A DNA stretch of 64,000 nt from a virus (IMGVR_UViG_3300007609_001168:1-64000), one strand, 5' to 3'. Shown: positions 25,690 to 34,752, numbered from the stretch's first letter. Numbers and translations are program-made. Notes: a model not told the origin generated them from the letters alone.

Positions 25690-26334
25690 TTATAAAGCAT
25701 ATTTAACATATTTGCAATAGGTATTATTAAAATCTTGTATAGGCATAAACTCGCTGTTGCGAAACTGCCATTCTTTTGGCATATTCCAACGAGGGTGATT
25801 GACTATAATAAATTTTTTAGATTTGTACAGTTTGATTACTTTTGATATTTGATAAGTCCAGTAGCTAGGATCAACCGGTCTAGAACCTGGATCTGCATAA
25901 TTTTTGGTTCCTTTGAATAGATTGTTAACTTTGCCTCTATTACTGTAAAGATCAAACCCTAACAAAAATATTTCATCTGCATTTATTTCTTCTTGTGCCG
26001 CTAATAACACTGCATAAGGCCCACTACCCCAGTGAAACGGATCGTCTGGACGTTTTGAAGGAGTATAAGGAACATCTGGTACAGTATGTATTCTTTTGTC
26101 TTTCATTACTTTTCTGTAATAATGATACCATCGGTCTCTGACATAAATTTTACTGTGTTCTGCATTTAAATGATCGATAGCTTCTTCGACCATTCTTTTG
26201 TCACAGCAAACTAGATGGTCTACATAATCGTATCTGAATATTGCATTACAGCCTATTATGGTTTCGAAGTTTAAATCTGATAAAAGGATACCTGCGCGAC
26301 TTTCGCCGTTTCCGGCTACAAGAATTTGATTCAC
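25690..26334 (-). CDS. MptE/DUF115-like protein (tentative)
   Basis: 214 aa from a GTG at 26334, just after the upstream stop and 7 bases past GAGG; an upstream start would overlap the fibre gene by 77 bases. The N-terminus (NQILVAGNGES) is a beta strand plus glycine-rich loop. GCNAIFRYDYVDHLVCCD, GSGPYAVLLAAQE and IFLLGFDLYS follow, a layout like DUF115/MptE proteins, some of which phosphorylate pterin precursors while others act in surface glycosylation. Assignment is by general pattern. It lies just upstream of the QueD-like gene. Confidence 0.55.
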   Translation of the reverse strand: MNQILVAGNGESRAGILLSDLNFETIIGCNAIFRYDYVDHLVCCDKRMVEEAIDHLNAEHSKIYVRDRWYHYYRKVMKDKRIHTVPDVPYTPSKRPDDPFHWGSGPYAVLLAAQEEINADEIFLLGFDLYSNRGKVNNLFKGTKNYADPGSRPVDPSYWTYQISKVIKLYKSKKFIIVNHPRWNMPKEWQFRNSEFMPIQDFNNTYCKYVKYAL

Positions 26335-26335
26335 A

Positions 26336-27211
26336 CTATCCTCTTTCTTTAATTTCCCCGAACGGATACCAGCTTCCAGGAGTTCCAGCTCGTAGGCAAA
26401 CCCATCCGACATTTCTTCCTACACTTGGATTTGCATTCCAGATAATGTCTCCGACTGTGTGCGTTCCTGTCTTAGGTGGTGCTTCAGCATATTTGTGTAA
26501 ATGATTATGAATTCTAACAGGACCGTTAACGTGAAGATCAACATCTGGGTCTGAATTTTTAACACCAATAGCAAGTTTTCCGTTTAGGTTAACCTTGATA
26601 GGATTAGTGTTAACATTTCCTAGCTGAATATCACCGTTTGCTGAAACAGAAATTCGCGGAGTGTCGTCTGTTACAATATGAAAATCCGAACTGGCAAATG
26701 TACCTACCATTCCTGATAGATCTTCGGAAGTACCTAACATAACTTCCACGCCCATTTCTGCAATAGAAAGAGCCGCGTTCGGTTCGTCTGTGCCTAGTCC
26801 TAATCTGTCAACGGATGCATTGTAAAACAAATATTGATTGATGTTTAACCCGCCGTCGACTGTGAGTCCTTTTAATCTTCCTAGTTCTCTTAGATTACTT
26901 TTGGTAATGCTATTTCCTAAGCTATCTTCTGTAACAACAGGAACATTATTAATGCTGTAGTGTCGATCTTTTGCTAGATCTAAGTTTTCTGTACTGAAGA
27001 ATCTGTCAGGTTTTGCAGATAAAACTAACTGTTTAGTATAACCGTCGCCACTAAACAATAAACCTTTTCCGTAGTTAGGTTGTTTCTTCTTGCTTTTGAA
27101 TTCAAGATGATTAAGATCTGACCAAACTACATCTGTGGCTTCTTTGTTGACACTAAGCTCAGTGAGTGCCTGGGATATAATATCAATCGGATTAGGAGTT
27201 TCTTTGCTCAT
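26336..27211 (-). CDS. Fibre-type structural protein
   Basis: 291 aa. The central part has DRLGLGTDEPNAALSIAEMG, LAIGVKNSDPDVDLHVNG and similar turns typical of beta-stranded phage fibre repeats (the LGIGTxxPxxxLxV type). The C-terminus is NVGWVCLRAGTPGSWYPFGE. A full T4 late box TATAAATA (27217-27224) abuts the ATG with no good ribosome site between them. It is isolated from the main fibre block and may be a whisker or accessory fibre. Confidence 0.7.
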   Translation of the reverse strand: MSKETPNPIDIISQALTELSVNKEATDVVWSDLNHLEFKSKKKQPNYGKGLLFSGDGYTKQLVLSAKPDRFFSTENLDLAKDRHYSINNVPVVTEDSLGNSITKSNLRELGRLKGLTVDGGLNINQYLFYNASVDRLGLGTDEPNAALSIAEMGVEVMLGTSEDLSGMVGTFASSDFHIVTDDTPRISVSANGDIQLGNVNTNPIKVNLNGKLAIGVKNSDPDVDLHVNGPVRIHNHLHKYAEAPPKTGTHTVGDIIWNANPSVGRNVGWVCLRAGTPGSWYPFGEIKERG

Positions 27212-27216
27212 ACTCT

Positions 27217-27224
27217 TATTTATA
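27217..27224 (-). promoter_or_regulatory. Late promoter, exact T4 box (TATAAATA)
   Basis: The minus strand reads CTTATAAATAAGAGTATG, so the box ends only 5 bases before the ATG at 27211. If transcription starts at the usual distance, the message would be leaderless or nearly so. Confidence 0.6.
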
Positions 27225-28401
27225 AGACTTTGAGAAGAATTGTGTCCTCATTTAATCTGCCAGTAAGCTTGATGTCCACAGCATTGATATCATCCATAAA
27301 CTTACGAAGTGCTACCTTACCTGCTGATTTAAATTCTGCAAGTTTCTCTTCGGGTTTACGCAGAGTTTTTTGTATACTCAGTGTTTCGCTAAAGTTTGTA
27401 ATACTGGTTCCTTTAACACCTAACTTTGCTCCCGTATTGTAAGGGTCGTCTACGACATATTTTCCAAGTTTACGTGTCTTTGTATTGTAGACCCATAGTT
27501 CATTCGCTGTAAGCACTTTTACAGGGTCTACGGATACCAATTTAAGCGGAGCGTGTTCCTTCATATACTTTAGCTTTTCTACAATTTTTTCTGCAGGTTT
27601 AGATCTACGGGCTTTTGGCTTGCGTTGTGCCTTCTGAGATTCTTGTAGCATAGTACATGCAGAATCTATTTCTTCATAAAACGCAATAATGTTTTTGATT
27701 GCTTTTTTGCTTAAATGTGCATATGCTTCTTTTAACTGTTCGTCGGCACCTGCAAGCACTTCTCGCATTTCTTCCAACTCGGGAAGGTGCATATCTTTGA
27801 TTAGTCTTGCATGACCCGCCTTGGCTTCTGCTTTTGTTAGTATAGTTTTCGCAGAAAACTTCTTTACGTCATAATTTTCAGGATCTGCAAACAGTTTTTC
27901 TGCTTCAGTATCTAACCCATAATTCATACTGACAGCAGTTTCCCAAGTGCGTTGCTGAATAGTTTTTACAGGTGCTTCTGGCTTTGCTTCTTCAGCTTCT
28001 ATAATTTTCTCACCTTTTGCAATAGCCGCGTCGACTAAATTCTTTAGACTTTCGCTTACTGGTTTTACTGTTCCATTAGTGCCGTCGAGTGCTTCCCAAT
28101 ATTCTTTGTGACCAGGATGAATATCAGGCATTCCCACATTTAAGCATTTTGCTAACACACCCGCATAATGAAGTCCGTCTGTGCCTTGGCTACGAACCGC
28201 TTTAATATCTTCCTTGGTGTACCCATTGTCTTTCATCCAGTCGTATACATCAGGCATGAGATCGGAAGCTTTTTTCTCAATACGATAATAATCCAATGCT
28301 TGTTGTCTTACACGATTATATTCTTCACCGCTTAGTTCTAGTGCGTTCTGAAACTTAGGCAACGATGTAGTTTGTTTTTTGGGGCGTGTCTTAGTGGTCA
28401 T
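27220..28401 (-). CDS. Conserved phage protein of unknown function
   Basis: 393 aa, soluble and strongly helical, with Lys/Glu/Ala-rich stretches, a basic segment QKAQRKPKARRSKPAEK near residue 260, and a beta-rich C-terminal domain (ELWVYNTKTRKLGKYVVDD). Aromatic residues are few. The ATG follows AGGAATAG. The upstream gap contains AGTATAAATGC, which resembles the late box. I do not recognise the family. The basic middle suggests DNA contact or a scaffold role, without proof. Confidence 0.75.
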   Translation of the reverse strand: MTTKTRPKKQTTSLPKFQNALELSGEEYNRVRQQALDYYRIEKKASDLMPDVYDWMKDNGYTKEDIKAVRSQGTDGLHYAGVLAKCLNVGMPDIHPGHKEYWEALDGTNGTVKPVSESLKNLVDAAIAKGEKIIEAEEAKPEAPVKTIQQRTWETAVSMNYGLDTEAEKLFADPENYDVKKFSAKTILTKAEAKAGHARLIKDMHLPELEEMREVLAGADEQLKEAYAHLSKKAIKNIIAFYEEIDSACTMLQESQKAQRKPKARRSKPAEKIVEKLKYMKEHAPLKLVSVDPVKVLTANELWVYNTKTRKLGKYVVDDPYNTGAKLGVKGTSITNFSETLSIQKTLRKPEEKLAEFKSAGKVALRKFMDDINAVDIKLTGRLNEDTILLKVL

Positions 28402-28451
28402 TTCTATTCCTGTTTAAAAACTATATAGCATTTATACTTGGAAGAATAATA

Positions 28452-29087
28452 TTAGTCAAGTACTTTGACATAATTTAGTTGAGTAGTACCATCTGCTCGT
28501 CGATTTTTGACTTTGCCCTTAACAGAATACGGCATGCCGTTCTCTAGACTTTCGCGATACCAAAAGTCCATGATCTTGTTTTCTGTGCGAGCCGTAATGC
28601 GGAACTTGTCATAGTAAACTGAATAGCGACAGGCTTCGACAATAATCTCTCCGCGGAAGTTGTCTGTTTCAACTACAGTAGACGCTCGCTTCTTCTGGTC
28701 AATCTCACGCTTCTCTTGATCCACGCGATAAACTTTAGGAAGACAACTAACAATACTGCATTCGTATTGTGTTCTGTATGAGATTTCATCGTTGGAAATA
28801 ACTGTCAACACAGTTTGCTGAAAGTCGTTGAGTTTGCCCGCAAGCTGAAGCATTACATAGCCGCGGAAGTGTGTGAGCATTTCTTTAGCGGTGGTACGAT
28901 CAGTATCAGTGACTGTGAGTGGATCAACGCCACGACAGTGATCCATAACCATATACTTGTTTGCTCTGCGTAATAATTTATGTTCAGAGGCGTCGCCATA
29001 CTCGGGATGCTTAACATAGCCACCGTTGACGCGATCAGCGGCGATTGCTACAGCCAGTGCTTCGAGTGTTGGAAAAGTTTGTGACAT
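28452..29087 (-). CDS. Conserved phage protein of unknown function
   Basis: 211 aa from the ATG at 29087, which follows GGAGCGAACA. The N-terminal half is helical with DHCRGVDPLTVTDTDRTTAK; the C-terminal half reads like a small beta domain (FRGEIIVEACRYSVYYDKF, SVKGKVKNRRADG). No catalytic motif is clear. It is a single-gene unit behind an early-type promoter (29120-29148), so an early role in DNA metabolism or host takeover is possible. Confidence 0.75.
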   Translation of the reverse strand: MSQTFPTLEALAVAIAADRVNGGYVKHPEYGDASEHKLLRRANKYMVMDHCRGVDPLTVTDTDRTTAKEMLTHFRGYVMLQLAGKLNDFQQTVLTVISNDEISYRTQYECSIVSCLPKVYRVDQEKREIDQKKRASTVVETDNFRGEIIVEACRYSVYYDKFRITARTENKIMDFWYRESLENGMPYSVKGKVKNRRADGTTQLNYVKVLD

Positions 29088-29119
29088 TGTTCGCTCCAAT
29101 GGTTAACCTAACTTTTATT

Positions 29120-29148
29120 ATGTTAACTTCTATGGGAGTATTTGTCAA
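29120..29148 (-). promoter_or_regulatory. Early sigma70-type promoter (TTGACA-N17-TAACAT)
   Basis: TTGACA lies at 29143-29148 and TAACAT at 29120-29125 on the minus strand, 17 bases apart, inside the 3' end of the upstream SGNH-like gene. CATAAT, 3 bases further on, could also serve as the -10 region. Confidence 0.6.
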
Positions 29149-29872
29149 CCAAAACAGAATTAGACTCTATATGATCGGCAAGATATTGAGCCAAAAACAA
29201 TTGTCCGTCGTGATTAAAATGTTTGCAATATCCTTTGTTGAATCCGTTACTTTCTAAAAAGTCGCAAGAGTTTTGATCGTCCCCAAAAGAAATCCAACGG
29301 CGATTGTTTAGTTGTTTTCCGTATGTTGATTCGAAATTAATGTTATCTAACGCACAAAAGAAGTAATAATCAATGCCGCGATCTTTTAAAAAACTTTCAA
29401 ACATAATTAATTGCTGTTGAAATATTTCTTTTTCAAAATCGTAACAATGGGAATATTTGTAATACAGCGTCATGAAGTCTTTGAGTGATTTCTGTTGTGT
29501 GTCCCCATCGTGCGGGTTCGTAGCCAATACCCAATGTCCGAATTTTTTCTCGGTGCCAGACACACCACCTCCCAGAAGACCTTTTGGTGTTCTATCAAAG
29601 AAACTGTGATGCCAGGTAAATTCGTTTCTAGTGTGTGTAGTCCAAGCAATAATAACAGGACCTGAAAATTTAGGATTGTTTATAAGATATTCTAGTGTTG
29701 TTCGGATAATTCTTTTATTACTGGCTCCGCCAAGACTTAAATTAATAACCTTTTTTGCGTTAAGAATATTTCCTAGTTTTGATGCCCAAGATCTTTTTAG
29801 TTTACTAGATCGAAACCAATCGTTTTCGTAATCGCCGGCGGTATGAGAACACCCATTTACTAAAAGATTCAT
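29123..29872 (-). CDS. SGNH/GDSL hydrolase-like protein
   Basis: 249 aa. The N-terminus MNLLVNGCSHTAG matches block I of SGNH hydrolases with Ser9 as nucleophile; LSLGGASNKRI supplies the Gly and Asn of blocks II/III. The C-terminal block usually has D-x-x-H; here HFNHDGQLFLAQYL is degenerate, so hydrolase activity is uncertain. Related phage proteins exist without known function. Two more members of this type sit at 37015 and 39712 in the radical SAM island. Esterase or deacetylase activity on a glycan or lipid would be the default guess. Confidence 0.7.
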   Translation of the reverse strand: MNLLVNGCSHTAGDYENDWFRSSKLKRSWASKLGNILNAKKVINLSLGGASNKRIIRTTLEYLINNPKFSGPVIIAWTTHTRNEFTWHHSFFDRTPKGLLGGGVSGTEKKFGHWVLATNPHDGDTQQKSLKDFMTLYYKYSHCYDFEKEIFQQQLIMFESFLKDRGIDYYFFCALDNINFESTYGKQLNNRRWISFGDDQNSCDFLESNGFNKGYCKHFNHDGQLFLAQYLADHIESNSVLVDKYSHRS

Positions 29873-29943
29873 TGCGTTCTGCTTTCTAAACGGCTGGAAA
29901 TATTTTTTAGCATACTAACTCCTACCTTCTTGCCGAATATATT

Positions 29944-31173
29944 TTAAGCCGCTTTAGCTTCAACGTCTCGCTCGTAGATAACTGTTTGTCCGAAAGGCGA
30001 CTGTGCATGTTCGTTGCCTTTTACAATAAACAGTGTATCGCAATAGTCTTCGTCACCCCACTCTCCCCACGGGTATCCGTCAGTGAACATAATCAGCTTC
30101 TTAGGCTGGATGTCATTTTCTTTCATGTATTCCCAATTTACCATGAAGTCGGTGCCGCCACCGCCCATAGGTTCGTAGTTCAACATGTCGTCACCGTCAT
30201 CGTGGCTGAAACTCTGATGATTGTACACTTCGGTGTCGAAGCACCAGATGTCAACTTTATAGTCTTCATACTGATCCATGATGCCTTTGATCTCTGACAA
30301 GAATGTGGTAGCATCCGCATCTGAAATGGAACCTGACATATCAATAGCAACACAAACGTCGATAGTTTCGTCGTTTCGCATGCCTGGTAAAATTGCACCA
30401 GTGTGCCAACTTTTCCGATTAGGAAAACTGAAAGAATAGTCGTTGCGAATAATGCTTTGAATATTCATACGTAACACTTCACGCCAATCCATTTTCGGTT
30501 CAGTTAGATCTTTAATCATGCGCTGAATTTGTCCAGGTACTTTTCCAGCACCTGCCGCCTGAGCACTTTGAATCATTGCTTCCTTGATTTCATCGCGGAT
30601 TTGTTGCGCTTCTTCTTTAGAAATTGCTGGGCGACCCTTACCGTCTTTTCCTTCATTTTTTCCTTTACCGTTATCACTTTCTGTTTCACCTTCTTTAAGG
30701 TGTTCGTCCAGGACATCTCCTAACTGCTCTAACAGTTCTTCCATTGAAATTTTTTCAGCTTGTTCGAATAGATCGTCGTAGATTTCTTCCCAAGCCCAGC
30801 CGCGATATTTATGATCTTGGCAGATTTCAACTTCGGTGATTTTGTCTCCGATTTTTTCATCTACAAGAATTTGATTCACAGCGTAATCTTGTGCAATATT
30901 GCTTAACATACGATCACGTGATCCTACACGCGAAATATGATCAAAAATGCAATGACAAATTTCGTGACCAAATAGGAATTCTAATTTTTTTACAGATAGT
31001 TTTTCGACAAACTCTGTACTATAATAAAAATTACGACCGTCTGTAGCGGCAGTCGGACACCAATCGGAACTTTCAATCAGCTTCATCCGTGTTGCCATAT
31101 TACCAAAAAATGGAGCTTTTAATAAAAGACCAACGCGAGCAGTTGTAAGTTTTTCAATGATAGGATCTTGCAT
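29944..31173 (-). CDS. VWA-like metallopeptidase-type protein (MoxR partner)
   Basis: 409 aa. The N-terminal half has a zincin motif HEICHCIFDH (HExxH at 70-74), the middle is a Gly/Lys/Asp linker (about 160-185), and the C-terminal half is a VWA-like domain with the metal-site sequence DMSGS (278-282), GGGGTDF and FTDGYP. This matches the DUF2201/COG3864 type. Such proteins usually work with a MoxR AAA+ ATPase, which is the next gene upstream. Roles of the pair include remodelling or metal insertion into a target complex. It has its own early promoter. Confidence 0.85.
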   Translation of the reverse strand: MQDPIIEKLTTARVGLLLKAPFFGNMATRMKLIESSDWCPTAATDGRNFYYSTEFVEKLSVKKLEFLFGHEICHCIFDHISRVGSRDRMLSNIAQDYAVNQILVDEKIGDKITEVEICQDHKYRGWAWEEIYDDLFEQAEKISMEELLEQLGDVLDEHLKEGETESDNGKGKNEGKDGKGRPAISKEEAQQIRDEIKEAMIQSAQAAGAGKVPGQIQRMIKDLTEPKMDWREVLRMNIQSIIRNDYSFSFPNRKSWHTGAILPGMRNDETIDVCVAIDMSGSISDADATTFLSEIKGIMDQYEDYKVDIWCFDTEVYNHQSFSHDDGDDMLNYEPMGGGGTDFMVNWEYMKENDIQPKKLIMFTDGYPWGEWGDEDYCDTLFIVKGNEHAQSPFGQTVIYERDVEAKAA

Positions 31174-31203
31174 GAATTCCCCCTAATTTCACACTATACA
31201 TAT

Positions 31204-31232
31204 AGTATATATTCGCTGTTTATATTTGTCAA
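31204..31232 (-). promoter_or_regulatory. Early sigma70-type promoter (TTGACA-N17-TATACT)
   Basis: TTGACA at 31227-31232 and TATACT at 31204-31209, 17 bases apart, lie between the terminator-like hairpin (31243-31261) and the VWA metallopeptidase start at 31173. Confidence 0.8.
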
Positions 31233-31242
31233 TCAAAAGAAT

Positions 31243-31261
31243 GGCGGGCGCGATGCCCGCC
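31243..31261 (-). terminator. Terminator-like hairpin after the MoxR gene
   Basis: GGCGGGC, a 5-base loop and GCCCGCC form a perfect 7-bp GC stem. On the minus strand it is followed by ATTCTTTTGATTG, a weak T-rich tail. It lies 22 bases past the MoxR stop and just before the next promoter. Confidence 0.6.
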
Positions 31262-31283
31262 ACTTGAGCAAGGAGCAGGGGGT

Positions 31284-32357
31284 TTACTCCATTGCGCTCA
31301 AGACATACTTGCCAAAACGCTCGTGGAACTCGTCAAAGCTTTTTAACTTCGATGCGTCGAGCGGCAAATTATAGTTAGTGAGTGCAGTTTTTGCCCCCAT
31401 TACCACAAGTTCTGTAGGAAAGTTATCCATCATATAACGGAAGAAGTTATCAGCCATGTCATTCCAGCCTTTAACTTCTTTATCTGCACGATCTTTAAGC
31501 TCGTAGCACAAAGATACCGTTAGCGAATACATTGCAGAAATTTCACTAACTTTTAAGTCTTTGGTTTTTCCGTCCAGGATATCATCCGGCTTTGGTAGCT
31601 TGCTGGCGACTTTTCGATGCGCCATAAACTTCACAGCAAGTCCGTCTCCGATCGCACCTGAAACTAACGTAGTTAGTGTTTCGTTGTCAACTTCTTCATC
31701 TTGCAGAAGATCGCTGACAAAGCTCCACGAACGTGGTGTAGCAAAACTCTTGCTAGAACCTTTTGGATCGAAGTCGTACAGGTCTTGTTTAGCAAAACCT
31801 ACATAACCAACAACTTCTGGATGAACATTATTTAGAGTAGCCCAATCCTGCCAATCTTCAAAATCCACTTTCATTTCAACGTGAACGAATCGGTTAGCCA
31901 ACGGTGCTGGCATGCGGAATGTTACGCCTTTATCGCCATCGCGGTTGCCTGCCGCAACAATGTCAACTCCGTCGGGCAGTTTATATGTGCCAACTCGGCG
32001 GTTAAGGATCAGCTGATATGCCGCCGCTTGTACAGCAGGTGGCGCTGAGTTTAACTCGTCTAAGAAAATAATAGCAGTGCTATTCGGATCAGTAGGAAGT
32101 TCCGCAGGCGGAGCCCAAGTCATTGTGTTTGCGTTTGAATCAAAGTATGGAATACCTTTGATGTCTGTTGGCTCCCAAAGTGCAAGGCGAACATCGATTA
32201 CTTCACGCCCGGTATTATCACCGATTTGTGCCACAATCTCTGACTTGCCAATGCCCGGCGGTCCCCAAAGGAACACTGGACGGCGAACTTTAATTGCAAA
32301 ATGAATTGCTTTCATTGTAGCTTTAGGACCAACTTGTCGAATATTTGCGTCTGACAT
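31284..32357 (-). CDS. MoxR-type AAA+ ATPase
   Basis: 357 aa. Walker A is WGPPGIGKSE (31-40), Walker B is IIFLDELNSAPP, and sensor-type sequences AAGNRDGDKG and PAPLANRFVHVEM follow. The length is normal for MoxR-family ATPases. These act as chaperones with a VWA-domain partner, here the gene at 29944. It has a separate promoter upstream (32387-32415), and its SD is AAAGGGGG. Confidence 0.9.
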   Translation of the reverse strand: MSDANIRQVGPKATMKAIHFAIKVRRPVFLWGPPGIGKSEIVAQIGDNTGREVIDVRLALWEPTDIKGIPYFDSNANTMTWAPPAELPTDPNSTAIIFLDELNSAPPAVQAAAYQLILNRRVGTYKLPDGVDIVAAGNRDGDKGVTFRMPAPLANRFVHVEMKVDFEDWQDWATLNNVHPEVVGYVGFAKQDLYDFDPKGSSKSFATPRSWSFVSDLLQDEEVDNETLTTLVSGAIGDGLAVKFMAHRKVASKLPKPDDILDGKTKDLKVSEISAMYSLTVSLCYELKDRADKEVKGWNDMADNFFRYMMDNFPTELVVMGAKTALTNYNLPLDASKLKSFDEFHERFGKYVLSAME

Positions 32358-32386
32358 AAAACCCCCTTTGTTGTCAACGTTCTATT

Positions 32387-32415
32387 ATAATAGTGTCATT
32401 GATCTTCGTTGTCAA
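32387..32415 (-). promoter_or_regulatory. Early sigma70-type promoter (TTGACA-N17-TATTAT)
   Basis: TTGACA at 32410-32415 and TATTAT at 32387-32392, spacer 17 bases, upstream of the MoxR gene. The -35 box overlaps the last codons of the gene at 32396. Confidence 0.7.
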
Positions 32416-32896
32416 CCACTATCCAGCCAATTTTCTTTAGATCTTCTCGAATTTCGTCAGTGACTACACTTTCGGCAACATAACCGATCTTTGTGCCACC
32501 GTCTTCTACCGGATCACTCATTATTCCTGAGCAATACCAATCTATATAGTCGCCCTCGCCTCTAATCTCTGCGACAATGCCTCCTGCACTGCGCCACGAA
32601 CAACTCCATGTTTGATTTTTTAAGATAGGAATTACATCTAATTTTTGAAATTCGTTATTACAAAAAGCCGCATATAGATTCTGTGCATATAACGTAGAAG
32701 TCTGCACCTTGTCGGTGAACCATTCTGCGGTCATTATATCCCACTCGAGATTGTTTTCACGCTGAGCGTCGTTATCAAAACGATGCTGGTGTAGATTGTC
32801 AAACCCTTCATACATTTTTATGTGATCCGGATTAGGGTCCTCGCCACTGCGTTCACAGCGATTGAGATATCGTTGTAGATTAGTTTTTCCAGACAT
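32396..32896 (-). CDS. Conserved phage protein of unknown function
   Basis: 166 aa from the ATG at 32896 (MSGKTNLQRYLNRCERSGED), preceded by AAGGA; an in-frame start further up would overlap the neighbour much more. The C-terminal half is rich in Trp and Cys (WSCSWRSAGGIVAEIRGEGD, WYCSGIMSD) and could be a small beta domain. It overlaps the upstream gene by 17 bases. No function is recognised. Confidence 0.65.
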   Translation of the reverse strand: MSGKTNLQRYLNRCERSGEDPNPDHIKMYEGFDNLHQHRFDNDAQRENNLEWDIMTAEWFTDKVQTSTLYAQNLYAAFCNNEFQKLDVIPILKNQTWSCSWRSAGGIVAEIRGEGDYIDWYCSGIMSDPVEDGGTKIGYVAESVVTDEIREDLKKIGWIVVDNEDQ

Positions 32897-33614
32897 CGGC
32901 GAAGTATCCTTTACCGTTGGTGTCTCCACCCCAGTTGTCAACTTCTTCGCCGTCGTATTCGATAGAAGTCACAGTGTCTTCTCCGTTAAGGTATTCAACT
33001 ACATAGATCTTTAGTTTGCGTGGATCAAAAGCACCTGTAGTATGTACAACACCTTCGAAGAAACATCCTTTTTCTGATGAATACATTTGAGCGATGTATT
33101 CTGCTTCAGGGTGTTCGTCGCAACAACTGTATTCGTTGATCTCAGTGTATTCCTCACCGCTTTCTTCGTACACACGATCGACAAGCTCTTGTAGATCCTC
33201 ATTGGCAATGACTTCTTCTAGTACCGACCCGCCATATTCGTCGTCCTCTACTTCTTCTACGGTGATGTATGCGTAATCATAATTTACACCATATGTATGC
33301 TCAAATTCTGTAGGAGCTTCGTACCAAGGACTGTGGAGAACTTCATCGCCATCTTCCCATTTTAGGAAATCTGCTTCAGGTGGAACATCTTCAATTTCAT
33401 CAAAGTCGAAGTCACCATCTTCAGCACTTACCATATAGTGTACGAGATCGCCGTCACCGTTTTCTTCTTTTACAGCCTTCCAAAAGTCATGTGCTTCCTT
33501 GCTGATACTCATGTAGGCTCCTTCGCCGCCATACCCACTAATCGAAATACGATAGTATCGATCCGGACGCTTGATTGCGTCTACCAGTTCTTCTTTTTCT
33601 TGATCAGTTGCCAT
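32880..33614 (-). CDS. Acidic conserved phage protein, unknown
   Basis: 244 aa with a strikingly acidic composition: runs such as DFDFDEIEDVPPEAD and VEEVEDDEYGGSVLEEVI. The N-terminus is RYYRISISGYGGEGAYMSIS. Cysteines occur in a YSCCDEHPEAEY patch. A DNA-mimic or host-protein inhibitor role could be imagined from the charge, but there is no direct support. It sits within a tight minus-strand run of unknowns. Confidence 0.7.
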   Translation of the reverse strand: MATDQEKEELVDAIKRPDRYYRISISGYGGEGAYMSISKEAHDFWKAVKEENGDGDLVHYMVSAEDGDFDFDEIEDVPPEADFLKWEDGDEVLHSPWYEAPTEFEHTYGVNYDYAYITVEEVEDDEYGGSVLEEVIANEDLQELVDRVYEESGEEYTEINEYSCCDEHPEAEYIAQMYSSEKGCFFEGVVHTTGAFDPRKLKIYVVEYLNGEDTVTSIEYDGEEVDNWGGDTNGKGYFADVWKN

Positions 33615-33813
33615 TTTTTATTTCCTCTTTATAGACGCGGCGTAGCCACCATTTGTATTTGTTAAAATAAATTCCTAGATCGTAGTCACAAGGCTTACCT
33701 GTGTAATCGTATACTTCACTTTTATGCTCTAACCACTTGTTATTCAACCAGGCACGAAAACCTTTTACCGTTTTCATATAATCTCCCGCAGTAGTAAATT
33801 TAAGATCGTTCAT
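33604..33813 (-). CDS. Small conserved phage protein, unknown
   Basis: 69 aa from the ATG at 33813, which follows GGAG and the upstream stop. It is aromatic and basic, with FRAWLNNKWLEHKSEVYDYT and NKYKWWLRRVYKEE. It overlaps the downstream gene by 11 bases. No recognised domain. Confidence 0.6.
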   Translation of the reverse strand: MNDLKFTTAGDYMKTVKGFRAWLNNKWLEHKSEVYDYTGKPCDYDLGIYFNKYKWWLRRVYKEEIKNGN

Positions 33814-33815
33814 TG

Positions 33816-34520
33816 TTAACTCCACAACGATGTGTAGTATTTGCCAAACAAGCGGAAACCGTTCTGCTTGCGATCCATGTAGGCTTGCCAACCTTCGCGA
33901 TCCCACTCGCTGGTATCGTTAGGGCCGCGATCCATTCGAAAGTATTTGGCATCTTCTTCAGCAACTTCATTACTGTCTTCGTCAACAGGTGTCCACTCTA
34001 TATCGTGTGTACCACTCCAGAACTTGCCTTCTGCTTCGTCATAATCTTTTGTGTGTTCTGAGAACGCCCAAATCATTTCGTCTAATACCCAATCCCAACG
34101 CTTGAAGAACAGCGCATCGGTGGTGCCATCTGTCTTATACTGTTCTACTTCCAGTTTGCCCGGTCGCAGATTTTCTGGCACATCTTCTGGATCAACATTG
34201 GGAGCACCCTGCTTATTGCGTTTGAGATCTATCAGCATTGGCAATACGATGTGTGCCAGTGTGTCGTCAGCGTTCCAAGTATCCCACGGATCAAGTTTTA
34301 CGTTTACACGGCGACGGTCCTGCCAACTTTGATACTGTTGAGCCAACCATATATGACCGCGGCCCAACCAAGTATCCGCATACCATTCTCCGGCATTGTG
34401 GACCCACTCTGGACTATCTGGCAATCCATATTCATCTTCGGTTTTTGCCCAGAAGAAAATCTTTTCCATTAACTGATATGGCCCAAACCAGGTTGGATAT
34501 TTTTTAATCTTTACTTTCAT
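33816..34520 (-). CDS. Conserved phage protein of unknown function
   Basis: 234 aa, very rich in Trp, Asp and Tyr (YPTWFGPYQLMEKIFFWAKT, WADTWLGRG-like, WDWVLDEMIWAFSEHTKDYD). It has the look of conserved T4-like phage proteins that bind a partner through aromatic surfaces. No catalytic motif or membrane span. It overlaps the next gene by 17 bases. Confidence 0.7.
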   Translation of the reverse strand: MKVKIKKYPTWFGPYQLMEKIFFWAKTEDEYGLPDSPEWVHNAGEWYADTWLGRGHIWLAQQYQSWQDRRRVNVKLDPWDTWNADDTLAHIVLPMLIDLKRNKQGAPNVDPEDVPENLRPGKLEVEQYKTDGTTDALFFKRWDWVLDEMIWAFSEHTKDYDEAEGKFWSGTHDIEWTPVDEDSNEVAEEDAKYFRMDRGPNDTSEWDREGWQAYMDRKQNGFRLFGKYYTSLWS

Positions 34521-34752
34521 TTGATTGTATCCAGTCTTTAAATTCTACACAGAATTCTTTGCCGTGTAAATCATTTTCAAAATAAAATGTGTGTTGATAA
34601 ACATCCGTATAAGATTCCATGCTCCACTGCCACCTTTCGCAGTGTTTCCTGCACCAATCTTTACATTGTATGTCCAAGTCACTGTGAATGTCAACCTGAT
34701 ATGCATGTGGTTTCCAGCGATTTTTGTATTCAAAAATTTCCTGAGGCGTCAT
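34504..34752 (-). CDS. Small conserved phage protein, unknown
   Basis: 82 aa, beginning MTPQEIFEYKNRWKPHAY. It contains CKDWCRKHCERWQW (three Cys and one His in a row) and a later Cys, so metal binding is conceivable. Overlaps with both neighbours support translational coupling. I do not recognise a family. Confidence 0.6.
   Translation of the reverse strand: MTPQEIFEYKNRWKPHAYQVDIHSDLDIQCKDWCRKHCERWQWSMESYTDVYQHTFYFENDLHGKEFCVEFKDWIQSNESKD

Noticed and set aside
30180-30781. Open frames opposite and within the VWA metallopeptidase gene
   Set aside because: They overlap a full-length family match with HExxH and DMSGS motifs and have no signals of their own.
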